Positions 9,806 through 20,735 of a stretch of 64,000 nucleotides of DNA are shown here, one piece after another. The stretch is taken from the NCBI GenBank assembly GCA_037127315.1, contig JBBBDQ010000307.1, positions 2,578,501-2,642,500 on the forward strand, given 5' to 3'. Made by a program: the position numbers and the translations under genes. The stretch's first letter is position 1. Every line of letters starts with the position of its first letter. This stretch comes from Ascarosepion bandense. Its lineage: Eukaryota; Mollusca; Cephalopoda; Sepiida; Sepiidae. The notes beneath the pieces are model-generated. The model worked only from the letters and a program-made list of their open reading frames with translations. It had not been told where the DNA came from and did not search any database.

Positions 9806-9995
9806 TTGTTCCGACTGTTTAACACGTTCACGAGATTTCGGTCGTTGTTCGACTGACCTTCTTCAGGTGATTGGAATTTTAAACCAAACCCTTTATTTCG
9901 ATCACTTGGGTAGATTGTCCTCGTTCTATGAGCCATGCCACTTCCGAATCTTTTAGTTAGCTCCATTATAATTCAAATCTAAGATTTTTTTTTGT
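9806..9995 (-). mobile_element. SINE-F fragment
   Basis: Shares with 14875-15150, 42850-43280 and 62060-62290 the blocks 'ccttcttcaggtg', 'atgccacttccg', 'gttagctcc' and 'ctgctgttgccaggtattg'. The last contains a reverse-strand B-box (ttgaactcac). Confidence 0.55.
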
Positions 9996-10029
9996 TCGCC
10001 ACTGCTGTTGCCAGGTATTGAACTCACAA

Positions 10030-10285
10030 CTGTTTTATTCATCTATGATTCAGAGAGGTGGGATTAAAAAGCAACAATAATAAGATGGAATGAAACAAAA
10101 TATAATAATAGTAATAATGAAGAGTGTATAGAGCCAGTGTGCTGAGATTAAAAGCAACAATAATAAAATCGAATAAAACTAGTAATAAAATAATGATAAT
10201 AATGAAGAGTGTATAGCGCCAGATGGTGGGGATAAGAACAATAAATGATATAAAACTAATAATAAATTAATAATCCCAAGAATAA
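10030..10285. repeat. ~95-bp imperfect tandem repeat
   Basis: About 2.5 units of a block containing 'gattaaaaagcaacaataat' and 'aatgaagagtgtatag' (10120, 10205). A similar 'ggaataaaaagcaataata' occurs once near 2610. Confidence 0.6.
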
Positions 10286-10394
10286 ACAGTATTTACACAT
10301 TTGCAGCTTTTGTAAATAAAAAATTATAATTTGTGCTTTAAAATTTATTTTTCTTTGACTTTACTTTGTTTTTAAACATATTTTCAAAATCAAA

Positions 10395-10525
10395 TTCAGT
10401 AGATAGACTTAATTATTGCCCGGTTCACACTCCACCCACGTCTTTTGAACAGGTGAAGAGGCTCATCCCTTGTTTCCTGTTCAGGATATGATTCCCGGCT
10501 TTCTTTTTTTTTTCCAGTCTTCTTT
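10395..10525 (+). mobile_element. SINE-E partial (first head)
   Basis: Contains 'gtagatagacttaa', 'cgcccggttcacactcc' and 'aggtgaagaggctcatccc'. A pyrimidine-rich run and a second, full SINE-E follow immediately, giving a head-to-tail dimer. Confidence 0.65.
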
Positions 10526-10559
10526 CACACTTTTTTCTCTTTTTTTTTTTTTTTTTTGC

Positions 10560-10775
10560 TCTCAATTGGAGTAGATAGACTTAACCATCGCCCGGTTCAT
10601 ACTCCACCCACGTCTTTTGAACAGGTGAAGAGGCTCATCCCTTGTTCCCTGTTTAGGATGTGGTTCCCGGCTTTCTCTTTTCCAATCATTTTACTCTTAA
10701 GTAGCCCCATGCGCATCAGTGGCGTCACCGCCTTGCTTGGGGTGATAGGATTTAAAAAACAAAACAAAAAAAAAA
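10560..10775 (+). mobile_element. SINE-E with CR1-like LINE tail
   Basis: Same body as the upstream partial copy, then 'tagccccatgcgcatcagtg' and 'gccttgcttggggtgat' and an A-rich end. That 3' block is also the 3' terminus of the CR1-like LINE (44925-45000). SINE-E therefore probably borrows the LINE machinery through a shared tail. Confidence 0.7.
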
Positions 10776-10999
10776 CGATCGATGCTACTTGGACTATCTG
10801 TATTAAATGTTATGAGAGGCTGGTGACAAGGAGAGTCTAGAAATCATGTAAATTTCCTGGAATTTTATATATATCCACATATATATATATATTTGTTAAA
10901 TTTCTGTTTTGCGATGAAAAAAGCTTTCAAGGTGTTTTTACAACACGTAAGTATTTTCTTAACTTCTCTTATGTATTGGAAATATTGTTAACTTCGTTG

Positions 11000-11031
<32 letters not shown>

Positions 11032-11459
11032 GCTATGTTCATTGTCATTTTTTGTTTGGTTGTCATGTTAATAATCTATGATATTCAACGATCCGTTGCC
11101 TTCTTATATAATTCTTTGTTTCTTTGTTTTGTTTTCCCGCAGTTTTCGCGGTCATTTTCCTGTCGGTCTTTTTGGCTATCCTCCCCGCTTCTGATTTTGA
11201 CAAAGTTTTATTCGCTAATTGAAACATTTATAATAAAAACATATTAAGATCTTCATCCCATTTTTTTTGTCTTCTGTAGCAGGGGATAGCAACGTACAGC
11301 ACGCGTGCCGTACGCCAAGCAATTTCCATAAGCAGGAAAATTGTGTAAAACTCAATGTAACAAAGCAGTTGGCTAAGATCATGCAAGGCAAGACTCCCAT
11401 TAATAATAAAAACTTAAAAACAACTTATTTCTATTAACGTGATTTACATATTACTAAAA
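10776..11459. other. unassigned, with TA and TTA runs and a CpG palindrome
   Basis: Holds a (TA)n run near 10880, a (TTA)n run at 11007-11033 and a 22-nt near-palindrome rich in CpG at 11293-11314. No gene is supported. Confidence 0.3.
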
Positions 11460-11640
11460 TTATCTATAAAAGTGACGAGGGTGGACGTTGTGTAAGTATT
11501 TGTTTGTTTGATAGATTCGACTTAGCGTCTGCATTTTGCGGTCTAGCTCGACGGGAGTTGCGTTCAGATGTAGATCAAAATTTTAGAACGCGAACGACAC
11601 TTTGAAATGTTTCAGAAAGCCAAAATCAGGGGTAGAAAAA
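11460..11640 (+). mobile_element. possible Helitron-like 5' fragment
   Basis: Begins 'tctataaaagtgacga', resembling 'tctatatctaataaagtgac' at 11779. The shape resembles TC-starting Helitron left ends. There is no right end of its own. Confidence 0.3.
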
Positions 11641-11658
11641 TATCTATTATCACCCCAC

Positions 11659-11715
11659 AAAGTCAGGGATCAGTTTATGTCTTGATTATAATATAGAATC
11701 GATCACCCCACTTTA
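11659..11715. repeat. short hairpin module
   Basis: Copy of the ~53-bp inverted module (agtcagggatc ... gatcaccccact), here outside a SINE. Confidence 0.6.
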
Positions 11716-11778
11716 TATTATCTATATATGTTGCCTCTCTCCCTCCCACCCTAATCCAATAGAGACATTCTACATTGT

Positions 11779-11907
11779 TGTCTATATCTAATAAAGTGAC
11801 GATGTTGTATAAGTATTTTCTATGTAAATTCATCATATATTCTTTATTCTTATTATTCCTTAACCTATCCTAAAGAAAGCGGGCTAAACTGCTAGTTCCT
11901 ATATAAA
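11779..11907 (+). mobile_element. possible mini-Helitron
   Basis: Starts with tctatatctaataaag and ends 'gcgggctaaactgctag' before T, like the CTAG terminus at 22359. Only about 125 bp, non-coding. Confidence 0.4.
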
Positions 11908-11929
11908 ATATATTGTAGAACAGGTAAAC

Positions 11930-12205
11930 TGACCTTTTGAGTTCGAATTCCAGTTGAAATCCTTGCATTCACTTTCGCACAAATACCTTTGAGAAAGGTT
12001 TTAATCCGTCTCTTCCCTCCAGTTACGTGTTAAATAATAGGAAAGATTGGGTTCAGTAGCCTTGGCTGGCAACCAGTCTACTGCAGAAAGCAATGGAAAC
12101 ATACTGCGGGATGATCTTTTGTCCAATTAGTCATATCTCTTTCGAGACATGATTGCCCAAAGCGTGTATCACGTATGTCACGTAACTGACAGACTGACTA
12201 AATAT
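11930..12205 (+). mobile_element. SINE-A copy
   Basis: Starts at the B-box ('gagttcgaattcc', 11940), so the 5' head is missing. It continues to the terminal hairpin and 'gactgacta'. Confidence 0.75.
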
Positions 12206-12820
12206 AATAGTTGAGAACAATCAAAACTTCTACTGGGCATAAAGTGGGGGATCGGTTTGCTACTGCTATAAAGTAATAATCTGATCCCACACTAATTATA
12301 ATTAATATAGTCATGTAATATAATTTATCTCTTCTCCCTCTAGCTATGAATCAAATAACGGGACGGATTGGGTTCTATAGCCTTGGCTGGCTACAAGTCT
12401 ATCGCACAATGTAATGACAACCTACTGCGGGATAATCTTCTGCCCAGTCAGTCATGTCTCTTTAGAGACATGATCGCCCAAGCGTTTCACGTATGGCACT
12501 TAACTAACCGAATGTAATATTTAGAAACATGATTAAGGCTTCTACTGGTCATAAAGTGGGGGATCGTTTTTCTATTATTATGAAGTAATAAACTGATCCC
12601 CTTTAATTACTACATAATAATATAATACATCTATTCTCCCTCTAGCTATGAATCAAATAACAGGACGGATTGGGTTCTATAGCCTTGGCTGGCAAACAGG
12701 TTTACTGCAGGAAGCAATGGCAACCTTCTGTGGGATAATCTTTTGCCGAGTCAGTCATGTCCTTTTCGAGACATGATCGCCCAAAGATTGTTTCACGTAT
12801 ACCACTTAACAAACTGATAC
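12206..12820 (+). repeat. two tandem SINE-A tail units
   Basis: Two ~305-bp units follow the SINE-A copy. Each holds a hairpin module (12242-12294, 12553-12604), then 'agctatgaatcaaataac' and the complete SINE-A 3' half with its CATGTCTC hairpin. This is head-to-tail duplication of the SINE 3' part, as also seen at 16765-17060. Confidence 0.75.
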
Positions 12821-13337
12821 ACACCTTGTATAAAAATACAAGTTAGCACACTGAATGATTTTAGAACCCTAAGTCGGCACATATTTAACAAAAGGTTGCC
12901 GGTTCCTGATCTATAGGAAATTTTGCATTGATTCTCAGTAGCTTTAAGAAACTTTCGCAAATACCAATACAGCTCTTCTTCCCCTGCTAAGGTTTAAAAA
13001 TATCGTGTATCTCGAAAAATTATCCCCAAATAATTGTGAATAAATTATTCTTGCAACTTCAGAATTTTTCGGTTTCAAATAGCCTACAAAGGCTTGATAA
13101 GCCTTAAACAAACAAATCAATCAGTTTACAGCAAATACACCGAGAAGATATAAAATATTTTAAAGTAAAGTTGGCGGACCTGAAGCAGACTACCACCACG
13201 TTTAATTTCGTTGTTTATTTGGGGGGGGGGGGTTCAGCGCAGTCCTATCGATTGCCCCCTTAGCTTTACGGTCGAAAAAAAAATTCAATATTTAAGCATT
13301 TTCTGCGGGGGGATCATTTTCCCATACAATGTTATAG
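12821..13337. other. degraded SINE-like sequence and G-run
   Basis: 12900-13010 loosely resembles SINE-A (tcgcaaatacca, ctcttcttcccc). A 12-base G run lies near 13220. Nothing else recognised. Confidence 0.3.
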
Positions 13338-14574
13338 TAAATACATTTTTGAAAGAAAAAAATTATTACCAGCAATACATTTCTGAAGAAAAAAATATTA
13401 TTACCAGCAATACATTTCTGAAGAAAAAAATATTATTACCAGCAATACAGTTCTGAAGAAAAAAATATTATTACCAGCAATACAGTTCTGAAGAAAAAAA
13501 TATTATTACCAGCAATACATTTCTGAAGAAAAAAATATTATTACCAGCAATACATTTCTGAAGAAAAAAATATTATTACCAGCAATACATTTCTGAAGAA
13601 AAAAATATTATTACCAGCAATACATTTCTGAAGAAAAAAATATTATTACCAGCAATACATTTCTGAAGAAAAAAATATTATTACCAGCAATACATTTCTG
13701 AAGGAAAACAATATTATTACCAGCAATACATTTCTGAAGAAAACAATATTATTACCAGCAATACATTTCTGAAGAAAAAAATATTATTACCAGCAATACA
13801 TTTCTGAAGAAAAAAATATTATTACCAGCAATACATTTCTGAAGAAAAAAATATTATTACCAGCAATACATTTCTGAAGAAAAAAATATTATTACCAGCA
13901 ATACATTTCTGAAAAAAAGATTATTACCAGCAATACATTTCTGAAGAAAAAAATATTATTACCAGCAATACATTTCTGAAGAAAAAAATATTATTACCAG
14001 CAATACATTTTTGAAGGAAAACAATATTATTACCAGCAATACATTTCTGAAGAAAACAATATTATTACCAGCAATACATTTCTGAAGGAAAAAAATATTA
14101 TTACCAGCAATACATTTCTGAAGGAAAAAAATATTATTACCAGCAATACATTTTTGAAGGAAAAAAATATTATTACCAGCAATACATTTTTGAAGGAAAA
14201 AAATATTATTACCAGCAATACATTTCTGAAGAAAACAATATTATTACCAGCAATACATTTCTGAAGAAAACAATATTATTACCAGCAATACATTTCCTGA
14301 AGAAAACAATATTATTACCAGCAATACATTTCTGAAGAAAACAATATTATTACCAGCAATACATTTCTGAAGAAAACAATATTATTACCAGCAATACATT
14401 TCTGAAGAAAACAATATTATTACCAGCAATACATTTCTGAAGAAAACAATATTAATTACCACAATCATTTCAAGAAAACAATATTATTACCAGCAATACA
14501 TTTCTGAAGAAAACAATATTATTACCAGCAATACATTTCTGAAGAAAAAAATATTATTACCAGCAATACATTTT
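13338..14574. repeat. 35-bp minisatellite, ~34 units
   Basis: Head-to-tail units with core attaccagcaatacatttctg followed by gaagaaaaaaatatt-like sequence. Variants cluster regionally: a/c in the A-run, gaagg versus gaag, and ttttg versus tttctg. A shortened unit lies near 13905-13920 and a damaged one near 14445-14475. The open frame on the minus strand is produced by the period. The array lies inside a family M copy whose 3' end follows at 14575-14743. Confidence 0.95.
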
Positions 14575-14743
14575 TGAATACATCTTCAGTTTTCTAAAAT
14601 AAAAATAAAATATTTTCATCAAAATCTAAATCAACCTTCAAACTATAACCGAACATTTTAAAAAAATAGTTTAAAACCCCATCTTTTTTAGATTAAATAA
14701 CCCACAGAGTTTGATATGCCGTTAAACAAAACTCAAACTCACA
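14575..14743 (+). mobile_element. family M 3' part
   Basis: Has 'tttcagttttctaaaat', 'attaaataacccacagag' and terminal 'gatatgccgttaaac', as in the other family M copies. The 5' part is not recognisable upstream of the minisatellite. Confidence 0.7.
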
Positions 14744-14874
14744 CAATGTGATAAGACACCGCTCGAAAACAATTTTGTCCCGAGGGCAATAGACTACTGA
14801 ATTTTTTTTTCATAGTCATGTTGTGAACATACCAACGCTTGACTGTTCATCTCAGTTTAGATAAATGATCATTG

Positions 14875-15175
14875 TTCTAACTGTTGCCCTCATCCTTATT
14901 GTCATGTTACGATGTTTCGAATGTTGTACACCATGACCTTCAAGTGCTAGGAATTTCAAACCGAAATGTTTTTCGATCACTGGGGTATATCATTCTCATT
15001 TCACGTGCAATGCCACTTCCGGTAGCCATTTAGTTACCTCCCTTGAACTTAAAGAGTTAAGTTATTTGATCACCACTGCTGTAGCCTGATATTGAACTTA
15101 CAACTCTTTGAGTCAAGTCACTAAAACTAAGCAACGTTTATATCCTAGCGGACACATGGCCCAGTGGATATAGGT
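14875..15175 (-). mobile_element. SINE-F copy with head-to-head junction
   Basis: Minus-strand SINE-F body (tgccacttccggtagcc, ctgctgtagcctg) with a B-box near 15090. At its head (~15140) it meets a second head in the plus direction, 'acatggcccagtggatata' (15154-15172), an A-box-like sequence. That gives two SINE heads face to face. Confidence 0.55.
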
Positions 15176-15258
15176 TAGTAAAATAATATACTAAGTTGGT
15201 TTATTAAAATATTACTTAACTTCCTATAAATGAAATATGTTATCAGCTTTTAATTTAA

Positions 15259-15866
15259 TGCAAAGGGTGGACAAAATAATAGAGACAACTTGAAATTTCA
15301 AGCAAATTTATTTCAATATGGAGTAGGACCGCCTTTGGCAATAATTACAGCTTGAATTCTGACTCATTGAAAATTTTAATTGTTTTCCAGAGGAATTTTT
15401 ATCCATTCTAAAAATCCTGTAATTCTTAAAATGATGATACTAAAGAATATGAACTGACTTGATTTTCTAAAATTAACCATAATGTTCAATGATGTTGAGT
15501 TCTGGGGACTGGAGTGGCCAGATAATGTTCTACTTCACTAAAATGTTCCTCGTACAATTCAGCTACAACTTTAGCAGTATGAATCGGCACACTATCACCC
15601 TGAAAGATGGCATTTTCCTTCGGAAATTGTTCTTGAACCATAGGATGAAGTTGACCATTTAAAATTCTTAAACAGTCTTGAATGTTGATTTTAATTAATT
15701 TTATTTAAATAATATCTGTGCAAAAAAAGATATTAAAAAAAAATGAAATACTATTAATACTGAATCAACAAACAAAAGAATAAACAAGCTTTTGACAGTT
15801 TAATCAAATTTTCAAATTATGCTATTAAGGTACTAGGTGTTTTTATTATTTTGTCCACCGCCTGCA
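15259..15866 (-). mobile_element. Tc1-like element, internally deleted
   Basis: Terminal repeats share ggtggacaaaataat (15267 onward and, inverted, near 15846-15860), with TA after the right end. On the minus strand 15690-15290 translates, across stops, to a Tc1-type DDE C-terminal half with HPMVQEQFPKENAIFQ and IHTAKVVAEL. The second catalytic Asp position reads GDS and the 'SPDLN' block is degraded. The N-terminal DNA-binding half is missing, so it is non-autonomous. Confidence 0.7.
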
Positions 15867-15944
15867 TATTTTATTAATATTTTTTAATAAACGAGTTTAA
15901 TGAACATATATCCATACCAAAACACAGCTAACATATGCCTCCCC

Positions 15945-16016
15945 GAAATACCTCCCACATTATAGCTAGATGGAGTCACCCTTGCCACTAATAATTTTCA
16001 ATTATGCGGGAGGTAT
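15945..16016. mobile_element. tiny inverted-repeat element
   Basis: ~72 bp bounded by aatacctcccacatta and its inverse taatgcgggaggtatt-like sequence. It has no coding capacity. It could be a MITE or a chance hairpin. Confidence 0.35.
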
Positions 16017-16440
16017 TATATTAACATACAATCCTCTCTCTCTCTTTATTATTTGCTCTTCCATACAAGTCGAAGTTAATATTTTTTCCTTCTCATAAGT
16101 GAAATATTAAGGTAGATTTAGCTACCTACCTTTAGTTGAGAGCCAACCTAGGAGAAACATTATTTTGACTTCAAAACCGTGTGTGGGAGTAACCGACTTT
16201 GGTAAAAGTCGGTCAGGGATTTTGTTTTGTTGCTCCCACCTTGTAACCTAGTCATTGGTTCTTAGAGAGGATATGGCTATCACCAACGCGTGTGTTGTGA
16301 AATATTCTACCCACTCCCTACAACTTTTCGGTCACACTAGAAAGTATAAATCTAATCTAAGTACCTGGGTGGCTAAATAATTCTGTAGAAGTTCGTGTTA
16401 CAATTATGGACGGAATCCTCAAGCCTAGTTTCGTTTACGT
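16017..16440. other. unassigned, with 'accgactt' hairpin
   Basis: An inverted repeat accgactttggtaaaagtcggt lies near 16189-16212, inside a larger gtgggagt/ctcccac pair. No gene seen. Confidence 0.3.
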
Positions 16441-16447
16441 ACATTAG

Positions 16448-16764
16448 GATGTGCGTTGTGGTGCACTGGATATCGGCTCGGAACGAGAAATCGGGGAGCC
16501 GAGTTCGAATTCCAACCGAATTCATTGCATTCACTTACGCGCAAATACCCTTGGAAAAAGTATTAATCCGTCTATTCCTTCCAGTTATGGGTTAAATAAC
16601 AGAACAGATTGGGTTCTATAGCCTTGGTTGGCAACCAGTCTACCGCAGAAAGCAATTGCAACCTACTGCGGGATAATCTTCTGCCCAGTCAGTCATGTCT
16701 CTTTCAAGACATGACCGCCCAAGCGTGTATCACGTATTTCAGTTAACTGACTGACTGAAGATAA
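16448..16764 (+). mobile_element. SINE-A, near full length
   Basis: Best complete copy. It has an A-box-like tggtgcactgg (16461), a B-box gagttcgaattcc (16502), a middle block 'aaatacccttgg', a 3' block 'tctaccgcagaaagc', a hairpin near 16693-16712 and the terminal repeat 'aactgactgactg'. tRNA-derived SINEs are transcribed by pol III from these boxes and moved by a LINE. Confidence 0.85.
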
Positions 16765-17058
16765 TAGTTGGAAACATGATTAAGGCTTCTATTGGGCATA
16801 AAGTGGGGGATCGATTTTCTATAGTTACGAAGTAATAAACTGATCCCCCCACTTATTACGACTCATTATAATACATCTCTCTAGCTATGAATCAAATAAC
16901 AGAACAGATTGGGTTCTATAGCCTTGGTCGTCAACTAGTCTACCGCAGAAAGCAATGGCAACCTACTGCGGGATAATCTTCTGCCCAGTCAGTCATGTTT
17001 CTTTCGAGACATGATCGCCCAAGCGTGTATCACGTATGACACTTAACTGACTGACTGA
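16765..17058 (+). repeat. tandem SINE-A tail unit
   Basis: Hairpin module (16801-16854) followed by another SINE-A 3' half, as in 12206-12820. Confidence 0.75.
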
Positions 17059-17544
17059 CATTACTTTTCAGCACCCACCTAATGGGTTATTTAGTAGAAT
17101 AGTTATAGAGCCTTGATTGTCAGCCAGTCTAAAAGGGCGATTAGAAATTCGAAACAGTTGAGAGGACAGTAATCACTCAAACCTTTCCTTTATTAGAATG
17201 ATAGTTAATAAATAATACAAAAAATATAGATGCTGTGAAGACCCATAATCGCCTCTGTCTGGAAAGGGCATGATAAAAATAAATAAATATTACGAAGTAC
17301 TTCATTTTGGTAAATTAATTACATAAAAAAGGAACATCAATGCAAGTCCCCAAAATTTTCTTGATTATTTATAAAGATAAATCCTTATACATGAAAATTT
17401 CAAATAAAGTTCAGATAACCAGGGCCGGTGCAAGGTTTTCGTGTCCTCTTCTGAAATATGTGATACGCCCCCCCCCCCTACTATATCTCAATTTCTTATA
17501 AGATAGCATTCAGTTAAAATACTAATTTTTATTGTAACTTAATT
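17059..17544. other. degraded SINE-A piece then unassigned sequence
   Basis: 17075-17140 resembles a diverged SINE-A 3' half (aatgggttatttagtag, agccagtcta). The rest, including a C10 run at ~17467, is unassigned. Confidence 0.35.
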
Positions 17545-17690
17545 ATGGCACCTCGGCTTTGGTGTTGTTGCTAACAAATCTTCTCGCTAGATCCTATTAC
17601 AACTGAGTAGTGAGTTCGAACCTCACTGGGTGACCATATTTTTGGACTTGTGGCACATCTAAGCAGCGCTTAGAAAATCACCCTAATCCT
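17545..17690 (+). mobile_element. SINE-B, diverged
   Basis: Contains 'cacctcggctttggtg', then the B-box 'gagttcgaacctcactggg' and the 3' block 'cttagaaaatcacc'. Matches the clean copy at 25355-25500. Confidence 0.65.
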
Positions 17691-17929
17691 GTACAATAAT
17701 GGATCATATGCAAAAAAAGGTGAACAATTGAACGAGAAAAATTGAAAATAAATACAATTTATCTATTATATCTCATTTGTATAAATTGTCTATCATAATC
17801 GATCATTCCATCTGAAATATAGAAACACTGTTTTTTTGACGGCAATTTTTAACATCAACTTGGATTTTTTCTTTGTTAAAAAGTTGCATAATTTTAACAC
17901 ATTCAACATTATGGATAAGAAATGATTTA
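17691..17929. other. unassigned AT-rich sequence
   Basis: No motif recognised. Confidence 0.3.
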
Positions 17930-17934
17930 ATAAA

Positions 17935-18530
17935 TGAGTGTTTATTATATATATATTTCTCTAAACATATATTGTTAAATATAAGACAATGAATGTCCAT
18001 TATATTTAATCAAGAGCCGTTCTAAACATCGTATTTAAAAAATTGTCCAACCTTTGGACATGAGCCATCTTCAGAAAGGTTACAGGGACGTTAACATAAT
18101 GACCATAAAAGATGATTTTATTTTGTGTTGACATGAAACATTACTATGTGACGATAACAGCCACCGAATAGCAAACGCTGGTCGTAAATTTGTAATGCGG
18201 TTCTATGACGTCACACGGCGTGACAGACCAAAATGTTAACAAAAGCATATGTTTAAATACAATGTAATGTGTTGTGACCAGATTGAAATGTGATTTTATT
18301 AAGTGTGGGTTGCTTTGATTTACTGTAGATCGCCTCCAATATCTCATGTGAGCTGAAACCTTAGAACCAGCAAAATAAAAAATATTCAAATGTTGGATAA
18401 TTTTTTTTTTTATTTTCACCTGAAATTAAAGCCAAAATACAATGTTTAGAACAGCTCATGATTAAAGATAAGACATTCATTGCTTGTTATATTTAACAAT
18501 ATATGTTTAGAAAATTATCTGCTGCGTGAC
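17935..18530. mobile_element. PLE remnant with inverted terminal copies
   Basis: Left arm 17955-18035 and right arm 18425-18510 are inverted copies of the block with 'gagccgttctaaacatcg' and 'acaatgaatgtc'. Between them, on the minus strand, lies the decayed C-terminus of a Penelope-like ORF (scraps of SNPHLIKSHFNLVTTHYIVF near 18240-18300). A degraded hammerhead-like piece, ctcatgtgagctgaaac, is at 18343-18359. PLEs encode a telomerase-related RT plus a GIY-YIG nuclease. Confidence 0.6.
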
Positions 18531-18532
18531 AC

Positions 18533-18551
18533 ACACACACACACACACACA
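18533..18551. repeat. (CA)n microsatellite
   Basis: Pure CA run at the right end of the PLE remnant. Confidence 0.9.
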
Positions 18552-18559
18552 ACCTGCGT

Positions 18560-19600
18560 ACAGGCCTAGCATAAATAGAATAAATTAACAGATTGTGACA
18601 AACAAAAAAGTCACCAGAATTACGTTAACATCCGAAAACAATTGTCATCTTTTAATAGTTGTGTTTAATGCATGTAGAAAAAACGCAAATTTGTATATGA
18701 TAGCGAGTGTCAAAAAGCATTGCCCTGGCCGCCAATCAGGGTGAGCTCCGAGTCCTGTCGGGAGGTTCGTGGGTAGTACCGTGACCTTCTTTAAGAAGGC
18801 TTCTCCACTCAGATATGACGTCATCAAGTGTAGTCAAGCTAAAGAGAGACAATTCATTTAAGGGCAGATAGTGATTAAGTTTGAGTGATTAATTTTTTTC
18901 AAAATTGAATTAATGAAAATAAAAGAATGACAAAATACAATAAATATATAAAAATGTTTTATTTATTTGTTTATATTTAAATTTTTTCCCATTGTCATTT
19001 TTCTTTTTGTAAAAATTATTTAATAGAGCATTCGTAATTAACGAAGGTCACGGTAGTACGCAGCGTCTCTGCAGCTCACTTAATCACTGTGTAAACTTAT
19101 TGATTCTCTTTTGTGTTTACGTCCAGCTGTAAAAATATGAATTCTTTACAAAATATTTCTAATGACAAGTGGGGAGTAATAAGCTAATTTTGTTTCTGAC
19201 AGGGAAATGACCGGCGTTTTTTTTAAAATTTTTTTAAATTTTTATTGTCCTTGTCAATAACGTTATATGACGTTTAGATGCTGTCGCCTGTTTTTGTGTT
19301 GTTGCTTGTCGTGTCTGGGTAGATAATTCATGTGGACAGTAGTTTGGTCAGGTTTGTATTTTACTGTCCACGAGGTAAGAATCCTTGCTATCTTTCCTCG
19401 TTTGTGAGGATTTTCTGGGTGGGGAGGATTGAATAAAAATCGAATAATAATTATAATATCTTTTTCCACTAATCTATGTTTAAAACTACGTTCGAACAAG
19501 AGTTGATATAAATCACTCGCGATTACAACAGGAACTAATTGGCTGGGCAGAGTGAGGCCTTTTCGTGTTTTCGGAATGAATTTTAATTTCAAGAATTATT
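18560..19600. other. unassigned AT-rich sequence
   Basis: The minus-strand frames at 18645-18827 and 19263-19592 have no recognisable domain and no splice-site context. I see no gene. Confidence 0.3.
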
Positions 19601-19604
19601 CATA

Positions 19605-20090
19605 GGAATGCATTGCTATTAGCTTGCAAGAGAAATGAATAGTAAATGAGATACTTTAAAAATTCATTATTCAAAGAATTATTTAGACTAGTATCCTCAT
19701 CTTTGTTTTTTTTTTTTTTTGGATCACAAATGATTTACTATAAAAATGCATTGCAAATAGCTTACAAAAGAAATGCATTGCATATGAGTTACTCTAAAAA
19801 TGCATTAATCAATTATTTAGACTAGTATCCTCATCTTTGTTTTTTTGATCACAAATGTCTTACTATAAAAATGCATTGCAAATAGATTACAAAAGAAATG
19901 CATTGCAAGTCTGTTACTCTAAAATGCATTATTCAAAGAATTATTTAGACTAGTATCCTCATCTTTGTTTTTTTTATCACAAATGACTTATTATAAGAAT
20001 GGATTGCAAATGGCTTATAAAGAAATGCATTATTCAATTAATTATTCAGATTAGTATCCTCATTCGTTATTTTTATAGTTTTTTCTTATA
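19605..20090. repeat. tandem repeat, ~100-134-bp period
   Basis: The phrase 'actagtatcctcat' or a close variant recurs at 19687, 19821, 19949 and 20050, each with 'aaaagaaatgcattg' and a T-run. It lies just beyond the stop codon of the minus-strand LINE at 20281, so it may be that LINE's 3' UTR. Confidence 0.8.
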
Positions 20091-20280
20091 CATGTCTCAT
20101 CTGACAATATCTATTACTCTCAACGATGCTGTCTTGAACGTCATTTGGGGCTTAAGTTCGACCCCATCCAGATCTTCTGTTGTGCAGTTTATAGTTGTTA
20201 GTTTTACCAGCATATCTACCCTTTTGGGTCATTTAATGCTGAAGAATTTGTTTGGTTTTTGTTTACTGCTTGTTGATCTT

Positions 20281-20735
20281 TTATGAGTCTATTGCTGTCA
20301 AGATATAAGTAGAAATGTTGTGATGGTTATATGCTATCTTCTTTTGCAACGATATTTTGTTATATAATTTTGTTGTTTTTAGAAATTCTAAAAGGTCGTT
20401 TAGGTTAGTTTTCTTGAAGATGTCTTTCAGATTGTTTTCTTGATAGTATCTTAATCGCATTTGTTCAAGATCTATGCAGCTTGTTAGTATATGTTTCACT
20501 GTGTAGAGCTCCTGACATGGAATGCAAATTGGTGCCTCCTCACCTTTTAGTAGGTGTGAATGGGGGACAGCGGTGCGGCCTATTTGAAGTCTAGTCAATA
20601 CTACTTCTTTTCTTCTTGACATTTTCCTTTTGGGAACTTTAACTTCTATCCTCTCTTTGTGGATGGGTTTAATTTTGTAGAGTTTGTTATGCAGTTTGTA
20701 TTTGCTGAACTTTTATTTTCTTGCGTAGGGAACTG
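20281..20735 (-). pseudogene. Jockey/CR1-group LINE ORF2 C-terminus
   Basis: An open frame from ~20710 to the stop at 20281 shows LHNKLYKIKP, then VVLTRLQIGRTAVPHSHLL, then CIPCQELYTVKHILTSC. This is the layout that follows the RNase H domain in Jockey/I-group LINEs: a basic linker, an 'RLRIGHT..THS'-like block, and a C-x2-C-(..)-H-(4)-C zinc knuckle. No RT domain remains. The 5'-truncated form is normal for LINE copies, and about 140 codons without a stop suggest moderate age. Confidence 0.75.

Noticed and set aside
13338..14574. CRISPR-like array of regular repeats
   Set aside because: Repeats are directly adjacent without unique spacers, the genome is animal-like and no cas genes exist. 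It is a minisatellite.
19263..19592. 109-codon minus-strand ORF
   Set aside because: No recognisable domain or splice signals, and ordinary for AT-rich noncoding DNA of this length.
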